Both the position numbers and the translations under genes were made by a program. From positions 310,001-374,000 of the forward strand of contig OZ223195.1 of the NCBI GenBank assembly GCA_965140355.1: a stretch of 64,000 bases of DNA, in the 5' to 3' direction. This DNA comes from Acetobacterium sp965140355 (lineage in GTDB: Bacteria > Bacillota > Clostridia > Eubacteriales > Eubacteriaceae). This document shows, piece by piece, positions 7,756 to 16,860 of this stretch. The first letter of the stretch is position 1; each line of letters opens with the position of its first letter. The notes beneath the pieces were generated by a model, which worked only from the letters and a program-made list of their open reading frames with translations, was not told where the DNA came from and ran no database searches.

Positions 7756-8465
7756 TCGCTACTATCTTTTGGTGTTGTCGCTTTAATAGTTAGATATTTG
7801 GGGCTGACATAAAACCATGCATATTCGAGAATTTTTTGAGTCGCATCATTTTTAATGATTTCGGTAATTTCAAAGATCGGTTCATGTTCAGCTAAGTTTA
7901 ATTTTTCGGAAATTTCCTCGGAAGGCAGTGTAATTGTTATATCCAATGATTTATCAAGTACAAAAGCCAATTTTTCTTCAACCGGTTTAAGATAGTTGGC
8001 AAATTTTAGCATATCTTCAATAACCGGTTGATGATGGACATAGGGCAAATAAATTATCTCCATCGCAATTTCTTTTTGATCCGAATATAATATTCGTTTA
8101 ACCTCGACAGCTTTCTGATTTTCGTCTAAATTTAGAATTTTGTCAATTTTCTTAGAAGGATACATCACCTTAACCGAAATCAGTTTGACCTCATCAATAT
8201 GGGTGTTCAAACCATCATATTTATTGAACTTAAATTGAAAAATATCCACTTCTGGTTTGCAGACAAAATTTCCTTTGCCGGGAACGGAGTAAATATACCC
8301 TTCATTTGATAACAAAGACAAACTTTTTCGAATCGTCATCCGACTGGCTGAATATTCATTCATCAGTGAAGTTTCGGAATTCAGCATATCTCCCGGTTTA
8401 AGTTGACTTTTTAAAATCTTATCTTTTAAACTCGCAACAATCGCTAAATATAAAACATCACTCAT
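7740..8465 (-). CDS. GntR/HutC-family transcriptional regulator
   Basis: 241 aa. The N-terminal winged helix (about 1-75) contains LKPGDMLNSETSLMNEY followed by ASRMTIRKSLSLL, the classic GntR recognition helix. The C-terminal half is a UTRA ligand-binding domain of the HutC subfamily. It is the last gene of the corrinoid methyltransferase operon, and its start overlaps the corrinoid-protein gene by 4 bases. It is therefore the likely local regulator, probably responding to a methylated substrate or its phosphate. Candidate operators are the dyads at 9137-9148 and 11775-11784. Confidence 0.85.
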   Translation of the reverse strand: MSDVLYLAIVASLKDKILKSQLKPGDMLNSETSLMNEYSASRMTIRKSLSLLSNEGYIYSVPGKGNFVCKPEVDIFQFKFNKYDGLNTHIDEVKLISVKVMYPSKKIDKILNLDENQKAVEVKRILYSDQKEIAMEIIYLPYVHHQPVIEDMLKFANYLKPVEEKLAFVLDKSLDITITLPSEEISEKLNLAEHEPIFEITEIIKNDATQKILEYAWFYVSPKYLTIKATTPKDSSDKRIF

Positions 8466-9115
8466 TCATTTGTAACTCCTTTTGCTTTCTCTTCCAGGTA
8501 CACTTCACAATAACGGATTCCCTCATAAAAGTTATTGGTCATAAAATCAATTTGTGGAATTTTAATATAATCATGATTGACTACCGCTCCCCCCAATAAA
8601 AAACGTCGGTTTTCCAGGAGGTTTTCTTTTTCCAAGGTATTTCCCAATTCCTGTAGATACGGAATTGAATTGGTCATCACGCAACTCACGGCGATAATAT
8701 CCGGATTATGTTCTTTGACAGCTTTAATAAATTTTTCGACTTTCACATCCACGCCCAGGTCAATAACCTGAATCCCCTTATTTTTCAGAGCATCAATCAT
8801 TAAGTCTTTGCCAATATCATGAATATCATCATAAATTGTTCCAAAAAGTATTTTACCAGTAGATTTTATCCATGACTTGTTATCCTGATGGAGATTGGCT
8901 TCCGCAAAAATATTTTTAGCTATCATTCCTGATACGATCAAGTCGGCAATATAACATTCGCTATTCTCGTATTTTTTTCCGATGACACTTAATCCTTCCA
9001 TAACAATATCATAAAGATCTTGAGCTTTAATTCCCTGCCGGATCAATTCATCAGCAAAAATCTCCGCTTCTTCCAATTTTAAGTCAGCTATCAGTTCGAC
9101 CAGTTTTTCCTTCAT
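8462..9115 (-). CDS. Corrinoid (B12-binding) methyl carrier protein
   Basis: 217 aa. The N-terminal helical B12-binding cap (about 1-85) is followed by a Rossmann B12-binding domain with the lower-ligand motif D-x-H-x-x-G in YDDIHDIGKDLM. The downstream segments VSCVMTNSIPYLQELG and LLGGAVV line the nucleotide tail. This is the size and layout of MtgC/MttC/MtvC-type proteins, which carry a methyl group from a substrate methyltransferase to the tetrahydrofolate methyltransferase. GAGG lies 7 bases before the ATG. All key residues are intact, unlike the two methyltransferase genes of the same operon. Confidence 0.9.
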   Translation of the reverse strand: MKEKLVELIADLKLEEAEIFADELIRQGIKAQDLYDIVMEGLSVIGKKYENSECYIADLIVSGMIAKNIFAEANLHQDNKSWIKSTGKILFGTIYDDIHDIGKDLMIDALKNKGIQVIDLGVDVKVEKFIKAVKEHNPDIIAVSCVMTNSIPYLQELGNTLEKENLLENRRFLLGGAVVNHDYIKIPQIDFMTNNFYEGIRYCEVYLEEKAKGVTNE

Positions 9116-9136
9116 CTTTTTACCTCGACTCTTACG

Positions 9137-9148
9137 TACAGATCTGTA
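9137..9148. promoter_or_regulatory. Palindrome, candidate GntR operator
   Basis: TACAGATCTGTA is a perfect 12-bp palindrome 22 bases before the corrinoid-protein start. It shares GTA(T/C)AGAT with the dyad GTATAGATAC at the operon promoter (11775-11784). HutC-type regulators bind short dyads of this kind. The assignment to the adjacent GntR protein is inference. Confidence 0.4.
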
Positions 9149-9248
9149 TCATTGATTCTATCATAATTGCTTTTTTTGCATACCACATTATTCGTTAGCA
9201 ATCCTTTCAATGATTGTGTCTACCGGAATTATTGAAAAGATTCAGCGG

Positions 9249-9779
9249 TTAATCCAGATACAGCACCAAACCAAAATAAGTGACTTTATTTGGTCCATTA
9301 TTATAGTTCATCCCCAAATCACGGCTTAGCGTCACCACATCAATACCCGACGCTTCCAATGATGGTATGGTTTCATCGGGAAATCGACAGGGTTCTTGAG
9401 ATAGAATAGCACAGGTTTTACAGATCGAACAGGTTCCTGCCGTGAAAAAGAGACAATCACGATTTTCAGCTTTCGCCGCTTTGTTGATTTTCTGAATCAC
9501 GTTTCTAAACTCCAGTCCGGAATTAACCATTCCCTGATGATCATACTTGTTTTTTAGAGAGTAAATTTTAGAAAAAATCAAACCTTTCTGGTATGTTAGT
9601 ATTAATTTTTGATAATATTCCAAATCGCCGACCGACGGCGGACACATATAGTTTTTTCCGTAAAAACCGCAATAATTGTCCGCACAGCGATCTCGGACTT
9701 CCTGAGTAATGTGAATGCCGTGGACATCATCGATTGCTTTGATTTCGGAAAAATTCCCGTTTTGAAGATAGGCTTTCAT
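9249..9779 (-). CDS. DUF2284 predicted metal-binding protein
   Basis: 176 aa. Cysteine clusters are characteristic of DUF2284: C-x4-C near CADNYCGFYGKNYMCPP (about 32-48) and C-x-x-C-x-x-C in GTCSICKTCAILSQEPC (about 115-131). They are predicted to bind an iron-sulfur cluster or metal. Members are often encoded beside corrinoid-dependent methyltransferases in acetogens and methanogens, as here. A redox or reactivation role for the corrinoid protein is plausible but unproven. Confidence 0.75.
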   Translation of the reverse strand: MKAYLQNGNFSEIKAIDDVHGIHITQEVRDRCADNYCGFYGKNYMCPPSVGDLEYYQKLILTYQKGLIFSKIYSLKNKYDHQGMVNSGLEFRNVIQKINKAAKAENRDCLFFTAGTCSICKTCAILSQEPCRFPDETIPSLEASGIDVVTLSRDLGMNYNNGPNKVTYFGLVLYLD

Positions 9780-9806
9780 GGATTGGTCAACTCCTTTTTA
9801 TCGATT

Positions 9807-9845
9807 CATAGCTCTTTTCCCAAACATTTCGGGAAAAGAGCTATG
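9807..9845 (-). repeat. Intercistronic 15-bp hairpin
   Basis: Perfect 15-bp inverted repeat (9807-9821 with 9831-9845) with a 9-nt loop, between the frameshifted methyltransferase gene and the DUF2284 gene. No T-run follows directly, so an mRNA processing or stabilising element is more likely than a terminator. Confidence 0.5.
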
Positions 9846-9864
9846 ATAATTCAAGATTGAAAAT

Positions 9865-10667
9865 TTATTTTTTACTAAAGTCAATCTTTGCTGCCGTGGT
9901 ATACTTTCGACAGAATCGATCTCGGCCCAGTAGCAGCTCAGTCGCTTTTAGTGATTCAATTAATGCTACATTTTCGGGATTTACTACCGCCGAATCCATA
10001 CCCGCTTCGACTGCCAAAGTCAAAAATGTCCGATTGACTAGGGCCCGGTTTGGTAAACCAAAAGAAATATTGCTCAGCCCTCCGGTGATATGGGCTTCCG
10101 GATAAGCTTCCCGGATAGTCCTGATGGATTCAAAGGCAATGAGCCCTGCTTTTTGATCGGTAGCTATCGCCATGATCAGGGGATCAATAAAGACTTTGTC
10201 ATCGGGAATCTTGGCTGCACGGGTGGCCATAAAGATTCGCTCCAACACCATCATTCGCTCTTCCACGGTTGTTGGCATCCCGGATTGAGATTCATCCAAA
10301 GCTAAAGCAATGACGTTACAGTTTTTTCTTTTATAAAAGGTAAAAAGCTCTCTAATCGTTTGGGATCACCGTTAATAGAATTAATCAGGGGCGTTGCTTT
10401 AACCACAAGGATGGCCGCCTGGATCACTTCCGGAGTTGAGCTGTCAATACAGATAGGAGTCTCGGTCACCGATTGGACCATCTCAATTAACCATAGCATA
10501 TCTTCTTTTTCCCGGGACGGATCGGTGCCGGCATTGACATCCAGATAATCGGCTCCGGCATTGGCCTGATCCAGGGCTGTTTTTTTAATAAATTCGGCAT
10601 CCCGGTTAATGATAGCTTCCTGGATGATTTTTCGGGTGCCATTTATTTTTTCGCCAATAAATATCAT
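9865..10667 (-). pseudogene. Methyltetrahydrofolate:corrinoid methyltransferase, frameshifted
   Basis: Two frames together encode one pterin-binding (DHPS-fold) methyltransferase of the MtgB/AcsE type. The first (10302-10667, 121 codons) begins MIFIGEKINGTRK and contains DYLDVNAG and PICIDS. The second (9865-10299) carries the rest, including IDPLIMAIATDQ and ITGGLSNISFGLPNR. The break is at an A6 run on the minus strand (T6 at 10322-10327). One extra A restores the conserved segment CNVIALALDE and a 267-aa protein of normal family length. The enzyme would move the methyl group from the corrinoid protein to tetrahydrofolate. It could be a true pseudogene, a sequencing error in a homopolymer, or -1 slippage on AAAAAA. 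Confidence 0.75.
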
Positions 10668-10684
10668 TGTTGTCTCCTTTATAA

Positions 10685-11128
10685 TTATTTCCAGTCGTTG
10701 GTTGCTTTAAACATAGCAACCATATTTTCGTGTTTAGTATTTCCAGGAGCATCACATCCGGCAGTGATAAATAATCCTTTTGGCCCCAAATCATCAATTA
10801 ATTTTGTAACATAATCGCGAACTTCATCTGGTGTTCCGGTAGCCAATAATGGTGCCGGCACATCACCCATTAGGCAATAATTTTCGCCCAGTTTTTTGTG
10901 TGCTTCGCGCATATCGGTCATACCATCAAGATTGAGGATAATCGATTTTTCAGGAAATTCACCAAATCGATGAATATCACGATCCCAGCATTGATCTAAT
11001 TTTCCCAGTTGTTTTATGTAGTTTTCAATAAAAAAGATGCCGATTTTTTGCCAGTCTTCATTATTTATTTCTTGTCTCGATGTTAATGTTGTCGCTACTG
11101 CCAATGCTTCAAAGGTACTCTGATACAT
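10685..11128 (-). pseudogene. UroD/MtaA-type methyltransferase, C-terminal remnant
   Basis: 147 aa, whereas the family is usually about 340-380 aa. The C-terminal part is clearly uroporphyrinogen-decarboxylase-like: CWDRDIHRFGEFPEKS, LDGMTDMREA, GDVPAPLLATGTPDEV and ITAGCDAPGN (the last Cys is the distal zinc ligand of this family). The N-terminal half of the barrel, including the His-x-Cys or His-x-Asp zinc and substrate segment, is missing. A short deletion is also apparent just before CWDRD. A good ribosome binding site (GGAG) precedes the ATG, which overlaps the upstream GTPase gene by 20 bases. The fragment is unlikely to be catalytically active. Confidence 0.7.
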
Positions 11129-11738
11129 GGTCTTTCTCCACTTTCCTTTTAATAATCTGTTGAATCTGATTTTCGTCCAACCTATTTAAATTAATTTTTA
11201 ATATGGGTACTTTATCATTATATTTTTTTATTACCTGGTTGGAAGTTTCTATTTCTTCAACACTTGCCACATCAATTTTATTAATTACGGTGATATTTGC
11301 TAATGGAATTGCCGATTGAAGATAAGGCTGCAGAACTGCTTCAAACATCTCCACTCGGGTTGGATCCATAATAAAGACATTATTTATTTGATCATCAGTA
11401 AACTGGCAATGTCGCAGTGGTTGATATAATGCTCCCGGATCTGCTGCCCCGGATGGTTCCATGAGAATATATTCTAACATATAGTTTTTTGTCAGTTGGT
11501 CAATAGTATCTTCTAAACTGGCTGCTAAGGTACAACAAATACAACCACCAAATAATTCCCAGACGTCATAACCCATTTTTTTCATCTGTAAATTATCGAT
11601 GCCGATTTCACCAATTTCATTGACAATGATGGCACATTGTTTTTTTTGTTCGGCCAGATATCTTGCTACTTTTAAAAGCAACGATGTCTTGCCTGAGCCG
11701 AGAAAACCAGTAAATAAAATTAATTTTGGATTAGCCAT
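11109..11738 (-). CDS. CobW/HypB/UreG-type P-loop GTPase
   Basis: 209 aa. Walker A is GFLGSGKTSLL (about 11-21), the G3-like region includes NEIGEIGID, the metal-binding motif C-x-C-C lies in GGCICCTLA (about 64-72), and NKID supplies guanine specificity. G3E GTPases deliver metals or cobalamin. Close relatives occur in corrinoid methyltransferase operons, where a role in corrinoid loading or reactivation is suspected. The protein lacks the C-terminal CobW domain. It is first in the operon, directly behind a consensus promoter. Confidence 0.8.
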   Translation of the reverse strand: MANPKLILFTGFLGSGKTSLLLKVARYLAEQKKQCAIIVNEIGEIGIDNLQMKKMGYDVWELFGGCICCTLAASLEDTIDQLTKNYMLEYILMEPSGAADPGALYQPLRHCQFTDDQINNVFIMDPTRVEMFEAVLQPYLQSAIPLANITVINKIDVASVEEIETSNQVIKKYNDKVPILKINLNRLDENQIQQIIKRKVEKDHVSEYL

Positions 11739-11774
11739 AAAATATCTCCTTGCTCAACTTATACGTACAAGTAA

Positions 11775-11813
11775 GTATAGATACAATATAAACCTATGTA
11801 AACGTTTTGTCAA
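11775..11813 (-). promoter_or_regulatory. Promoter and candidate operator of the methyltransferase operon
   Basis: On the minus strand TTGACA (11808-11813), 17-base spacer, TATATT (11785-11790). The dyad GTATAGATAC (11775-11784) abuts the -10 and covers the start point, where a bound GntR repressor would block transcription. Confidence 0.65.
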
Positions 11814-11840
11814 GAGGCGCAAATATAAAAATTCATTTTT

Positions 11841-11914
11841 AAAAATTATTTACGAATTTTTTATAAATAATTTTTGAAACAAAAAAAATAATGGCACACC
11901 AAATGGTTGCCATT
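11841..11914 (-). terminator. Terminator (11880-11914) and adjacent AT-rich inverted repeat
   Basis: AATGGCA/TGCCATT (11890-11896 with 11908-11914), with a nested ACC/GGT, is followed on the minus strand by eight T: the terminator of the 11934-12476 gene. Next to it is a 12-bp inverted repeat (11841-11852 with 11864-11875) of A/T only. It may add termination or insulate the following promoter. Confidence 0.7.
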
Positions 11915-11933
11915 ACTTTTTTACAAATCATAA

Positions 11934-12476
11934 TTAATTACCTAACGGAAAATACTCGCCAAATTCAGACATACCAACAGGATAATGACAGCGATTCTGC
12001 CAGCTTTGGGTGGTTAATTCAGGAATCGGCGGTAGCTCTAGACAATGCTCAAAATTTTTCCGGACAATTGCGACTACTTCCTGATCAATATCGGTTGCTA
12101 CTTCGTCGAACACTTCCCAGCCTTTTTCCGGTAGATGTAATAAAATAATTTGGGTTTTATCATCCCGTGTGTAAACATCTAAAACCTTAAAATGCGATCC
12201 CGAATCAATGACACATAATCCCCATTGGGTGTCATGCTCATAGGCCTGCATATTGGCATAATGATTCGAAAGAATCGCCAAACGATGGGTCGTGGCCAGT
12301 CCTCCGCGTCGACAGCTGGTGTCAATAAAACCAAGTTCTTTTAAGATCATTCCAACTTTGTATTTTGCCCCCAACTTACCTAGGTTACTATCGCGAATTA
12401 ACAGGGTAATTCCAGGATAGGTAAATTGTACAACTTTTTCCAATTCTTCATGATTTTGATACTTTCCAATTAACAT
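11934..12476 (-). CDS. Hypothetical protein
   Basis: 180 aa, soluble, no signal peptide or membrane segment, and not recognised. It contains RRGGLATTHRLAILSNHYA and a C-terminal aromatic/proline-rich end. It sits alone between the QueG-like gene and the methyltransferase operon, with its own terminator. Codon use looks like its neighbours. No function is proposed. Confidence 0.6.
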   Translation of the reverse strand: MLIGKYQNHEELEKVVQFTYPGITLLIRDSNLGKLGAKYKVGMILKELGFIDTSCRRGGLATTHRLAILSNHYANMQAYEHDTQWGLCVIDSGSHFKVLDVYTRDDKTQIILLHLPEKGWEVFDEVATDIDQEVVAIVRKNFEHCLELPPIPELTTQSWQNRCHYPVGMSEFGEYFPLGN

Positions 12477-12571
12477 AACACTGCTCCATCACATATTTTA
12501 ATCCAATTAATTGACACGAAAAATCTGCATCATACTAAATTAGCCGCTTAATTAGATGCTATCACATTGAT

Positions 12572-13432
12572 TTATAGCTTTATTTTAATTGCCTCATTAT
12601 CATTTATTGTCGGCATCCCACTTTCACAAGGGACATTTACCTGACATTTACCACAACCATAACGGGGATTAAACTTTTCCGCAGTTTTTTTCAGAAAAAT
12701 ACTGCACAGTCGATGATCTTTTCCTTCTTTAATAGAAATAGCATTAACTGGACATTGTTTAATACAAGCACCGCATTCAAGACAATAGTCATTATAAATT
12801 TTATAATGCTGTTTATTCGGTTCCAATTTTAGTTCCGTTACCAGGCTACCGAATCTTCCGGCAACTCCTTTTTTAGTAATTAACCCTTTGGACAGACCAA
12901 ACGTTCCTAATCCAGAAAGGTAAGCAATATGTCGCTCAGACCAATTACTGGTAAAGGACAACGGATCGCCACATAGTTCTTCGGTTGGTTCAGCAATACT
13001 GAAAAATTTCTGATCCATTGTTGGGATCACCGTCTCAAAGCCAGCCGTTTTTAAATTTGCCTGTAAATGCAACAGTAAATTTTGAAATAACTGATGGCCC
13101 TCAACCCGTCCGATCACCCATCCCATTGAAGGCCAGATTTTTTGCTCACGATTACTGGATTTTATTGCTTCGGAATATGGCAAAAAAATAGAAATCACCG
13201 TTTGCGCCGTTGGCAGCCACTCGCGTGGGTATCGGAAATGGCATCCCACAACTTCGGGTTCTTTAAGAATTTCAAAAGATTTATCATGAGCATCACAAAA
13301 TCCCAAAATAGGCGCTTCAAATATTTTTTCTCCGACTAGATTATCAGGAAGCTGTTTTTCCATTTTGATTCGGTTATCCGCTGAAATCTCCAGATAATTT
13401 ACAGCCAGCTGCAATACTTCGTTTTTGTCCAT
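12572..13432 (-). CDS. 4Fe-4S protein, epoxyqueuosine reductase (QueG)-like
   Basis: 286 aa. The C-terminal third holds two cysteine clusters: C-x2-C-x2-C-x3-CP in CLECGACIKQCP (about 216-227) and a second set around CSIFLKK and YGCGKCQVNVPC. The segment RHIAYLSGLGTFGLSKGLIT is the signature of the QueG/reductive-dehalogenase-like ferredoxin family, which binds cobalamin and two [4Fe-4S] clusters. The protein is shorter than classical QueG (about 370 aa) and lacks its C-terminal HEAT-like repeats. It is therefore more likely one of the uncharacterised QueG-like reductases common in anaerobes. Confidence 0.7.
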   Translation of the reverse strand: MDKNEVLQLAVNYLEISADNRIKMEKQLPDNLVGEKIFEAPILGFCDAHDKSFEILKEPEVVGCHFRYPREWLPTAQTVISIFLPYSEAIKSSNREQKIWPSMGWVIGRVEGHQLFQNLLLHLQANLKTAGFETVIPTMDQKFFSIAEPTEELCGDPLSFTSNWSERHIAYLSGLGTFGLSKGLITKKGVAGRFGSLVTELKLEPNKQHYKIYNDYCLECGACIKQCPVNAISIKEGKDHRLCSIFLKKTAEKFNPRYGCGKCQVNVPCESGMPTINDNEAIKIKL

Positions 13433-13554
13433 TTTTGCCTCACAATTGAATCATCTCATTTTGACTTTATTATAACTTAAACTTTACACTTTGTAAATTT
13501 TTTTAACCAATTCGGTCGTACTATAAACTGGATATTGTCTCAGATGCAACTGTT

Positions 13555-16500
13555 TTACTCATCTTGTTTTTTTAATATTTCTTCAATTGCCAATGCATTC
13601 AACGGTTTATAATAAAAATATCCCTGAATTAAATCGCATTGTGAAGTTTTTAAAAAAGCCATTTGATCTTCGTCTTCAACACCTTCTGCGACAACCGAAA
13701 GGCCGAGACTTTTTCCCAGCTGAATAATCGCATTGGCAATCGCCTGGTCTTTATGATTATATCCAATCCCGTCAATAAATTGTTTGTCCATTTTTAAGCG
13801 ATCTAAAGGTAACATTTTTAGGCGTCCCAACGAGGAATATTCAGTTCCGAAATCATCAATCGCAATTGAAACGCCGATTGATTTAAGTCCATTTAGTTTT
13901 CGGATAATTTCAGAAAACTCTAATATAGCCATACTTTCGGTAATTTCCACTTCTAGATATTCTGGTTTAAGACCGGTTTTCTGCAATACATTTTCGACTT
14001 GATTGATGAAATGAGGATTTTTAAATTGACTAGCCGAAATATTAACGGCCATCAAAATTGGTTTTAATCCCATATCCTGCCATTTTTTATTTTGTTGGCA
14101 GGCTGTTTCCAGAACCCATTCTCCAATCGGGTTAATTAAACTGGTTTGTTCGGCTAGTGGAATAATAATACCCGGGGAGATAAGGCCTAACTCGGGATGC
14201 CTCCATCGTAAAAGCGATTCGACCCCAGTAATTTTTCCGGAAACTAAGTGAACCTGTGGTTGATATTCAATAAATAGTTCACCTTTTTCTAACGCCCGAT
14301 ACAGAAAATTTGTCAATTGGTTTTGTCGATTAACCTCACCTTTTAAATCAGATGAACACAAAAGATATTGATTTCGGCCATTTTCTTTGGCTTTGAATTT
14401 TGCTATATCGGCATTCATGATTAACGTTTCCGGATCCTTCCCATCCATTGGATAAAGCGCAATTCCGGCACTTGCGGTCATAAAAAATTCCTGTCCTTTG
14501 AGAATAAAAGGTTCGTAAAATAGATGCATCAGTCTTTCGGCTACCTGAACCACGTCTTCTTCACTCGACAAATCGGTAATCATAATTAAAAACTCATCGC
14601 CACTAAAACGAGAGACCAGATCATTTTTTTTGAGCATGTTTTTTAATTTTTCACCAACCAGATAGAGTAGTTCGTCCCCCATCCCGTGACCAACGGTATC
14701 ATTGACCGTTTTAAAAGAATCTAAATCCAAAAAAACGACCCCTAAAATCTTATCGGAAAATTCCTGCTTGACAATATTGAAATAAACATAATTTGTAAAG
14801 AGGTTGCGATTGGGAAGTTTGGTAACATCATCATAATGAGCCATAAAATTCAACTCTTTTTCAGCGTCAATACGAGTCAACGTATCACCTAGGATGTTCG
14901 CGATCAGTTTCATAAAATTTAAATGATCATCTTGCCAGTCGATGATATTTACTTCAGTATCTAAGCCCCAAAACCCAATCACTTTTTCTTTACTGGTAAT
15001 TGGAGCAATAATTTGCGATTTCAACAAACAATTCTCTACCATAAGCAATTCGCCATTAATAAATTCAGGTAGAATAGTGATATCTGAAACGACAAATGGT
15101 TCATTTGCCAGGACTTTTTTCATTCGCCGACTATGGGGATTGATGGGAATATTTTGAATGAGATCTTGTATTGCCAGACACCCGGGGCGACAATACTCTT
15201 GGATACATGAGTTAGTTTGATTTTCAAGGTCAAAGAGACAAATATAAGCGCGGTCGACCCTAAAAAATTCGCCACTTGTGATTAGGAGATAGTCAATGTT
15301 TTCCTCGAAATTTTGTTGATTTATGCCCACGCAAACTGACGAAATCTGAGTAACAAGGGTTTGAAGTTTCATTTTTTTATTGGTTTCATTCATACGAATT
15401 AAAAATAAATTATTAATATAATAACATAGACAAATCGCGATACAAAAAAAACTAATCCGTAAAATATAATCCGATCCATTTACACTTGCATAGGTCTCGG
15501 GTGTTACAATCCAAACAACAATTTGTGTTGATATAATTGATATTGAGATAATCCCCAATAAAATTCTTTCTCTAAAAACTAAAAAGGCGATAATTATGAC
15601 AAAAGGAAATGCCCAGACCGTAACTCCGCCATATTCCGCAAATTGGAGCGTTACAATTGGAATCAAAAGCGCAAGTAAACAAACAATGATATAGTCCCGA
15701 TACTTCTCTAGAATATTTATGCGTTGTAATATTTGAATTGCGATTCCAACGACAATTAATAATCCCGTCAAAAATAAAACATCTGTTAACTTAGTTTCGC
15801 TACTTAACATAAATTGGGTATAAAAATTAAGTATTCCACCGAAAATCATTGCTATTGATAAATAAAAATAAACCTTTTTAATGGAGATTGCATTAATTAT
15901 TCCATTTTCTTGTTCAACTGATTTTGAAATGATCATGTTAAAATACCTTTTGTTATAAAACATGATAAAAATAGGTACGATCATAAATATTGGAGCCATT
16001 TGAGGAATCTTCATTCCTAAATATGCATTACTCAAGCTATCCGTTATAGTTGCCAGAATAAAGACTAATAAATAAGAACCAATAATCACATTTGCCCTTT
16101 GTTTCGTAAGCGCATCATTTTTATTGCGAGCCCATCGAAAAATCAAAATCATGCTGATTAAGGAATATGAAACATAATAAATCATATGAAAAATATCCCA
16201 TCCCGAGTTTTTAGCAACATTTGTCCAACCACATTCAGTATTAACTAAAACATAAAGCGTCTGAGTCAGATCATGTGAAATTGCAAAAGCAAAAACAACA
16301 ATGATTGCCGGTAGATAAATCGTCAGATGAAGCCATTTGTATTTTGCAAATTTTTTATTTTCGGTAAACAGTAAAGAAAAATGCAATAAAATCGCAAAAA
16401 AAGTTCCCCAACCAAGCGCTGAAAAACGTCGCCAAAACAAACATATTTGATAATTCGGAGCAGAAATTGCAATCATAAAACCAAATGTCCAAAAGCTAAG

Positions 16501-16635
16501 GGCAATCAGCAGAGAAAATGAGATTTGGTTAATTGGTTTTTTTGGGGCGTTGAAAAAAACATATAATCCAGCAAATAAATAAATGATGAAAAAAACGAAA
16601 AATAACATTGAAAATAGGAAGGACATGTTTTCCAT
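13555..16635 (-). CDS. Membrane GGDEF-EAL protein with 7TM and GAF domains
   Basis: 1026 aa. An N-terminal 7-helix histidine-kinase-type membrane sensor (about 1-230) is followed by a second helix bundle (about 255-410) and a GAF-like region (about 430-590). Then come a GGDEF domain with active-site loop RFSGDEF (about 660) and an EAL domain with VESLLRW. The EAL domain keeps the metal and catalytic residues (EITES, DDFGTEYSS, LKMDK, VAEGVE). The Gly-to-Ser change in GGDEF and the intact EAL residues suggest mainly c-di-GMP hydrolysis, though some cyclase activity is possible. Transcribed alone. Confidence 0.85.
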   Translation of the reverse strand: MENMSFLFSMLFFVFFIIYLFAGLYVFFNAPKKPINQISFSLLIALSFWTFGFMIAISAPNYQICLFWRRFSALGWGTFFAILLHFSLLFTENKKFAKYKWLHLTIYLPAIIVVFAFAISHDLTQTLYVLVNTECGWTNVAKNSGWDIFHMIYYVSYSLISMILIFRWARNKNDALTKQRANVIIGSYLLVFILATITDSLSNAYLGMKIPQMAPIFMIVPIFIMFYNKRYFNMIISKSVEQENGIINAISIKKVYFYLSIAMIFGGILNFYTQFMLSSETKLTDVLFLTGLLIVVGIAIQILQRINILEKYRDYIIVCLLALLIPIVTLQFAEYGGVTVWAFPFVIIIAFLVFRERILLGIISISIISTQIVVWIVTPETYASVNGSDYILRISFFCIAICLCYYINNLFLIRMNETNKKMKLQTLVTQISSVCVGINQQNFEENIDYLLITSGEFFRVDRAYICLFDLENQTNSCIQEYCRPGCLAIQDLIQNIPINPHSRRMKKVLANEPFVVSDITILPEFINGELLMVENCLLKSQIIAPITSKEKVIGFWGLDTEVNIIDWQDDHLNFMKLIANILGDTLTRIDAEKELNFMAHYDDVTKLPNRNLFTNYVYFNIVKQEFSDKILGVVFLDLDSFKTVNDTVGHGMGDELLYLVGEKLKNMLKKNDLVSRFSGDEFLIMITDLSSEEDVVQVAERLMHLFYEPFILKGQEFFMTASAGIALYPMDGKDPETLIMNADIAKFKAKENGRNQYLLCSSDLKGEVNRQNQLTNFLYRALEKGELFIEYQPQVHLVSGKITGVESLLRWRHPELGLISPGIIIPLAEQTSLINPIGEWVLETACQQNKKWQDMGLKPILMAVNISASQFKNPHFINQVENVLQKTGLKPEYLEVEITESMAILEFSEIIRKLNGLKSIGVSIAIDDFGTEYSSLGRLKMLPLDRLKMDKQFIDGIGYNHKDQAIANAIIQLGKSLGLSVVAEGVEDEDQMAFLKTSQCDLIQGYFYYKPLNALAIEEILKKQDE

Positions 16636-16787
16636 AAAACACCTCTATGTAATTGGTTAAAATGATATTAATAAAATTATATCATTTTTTTTTATATTTG
16701 TCAGGAAAACATGAGTAATGCTGTCGATTATGGAAATGAAATTTATCGCGAAAGTAACCTCAGAATTCTGGCTCCGACTAAACTAAA

Positions 16788-16820
16788 AAAGCTAAAATAT
16801 CGGCGATTAAGCCGATTTTT
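16788..16820 (-). terminator. Probable terminator of helD
   Basis: ATCGGC/GCCGAT hairpin (16799-16804 with 16811-16816) lies 40 bases after the helD stop, followed on the minus strand by a T-rich tail. A 10-bp palindrome CAGAATTCTG at 16761-16770 lies just beyond. Confidence 0.45.
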
Positions 16821-16860
16821 GAAGAAGTATTCATACTAGTATGGGAATTTGGTACGAATT

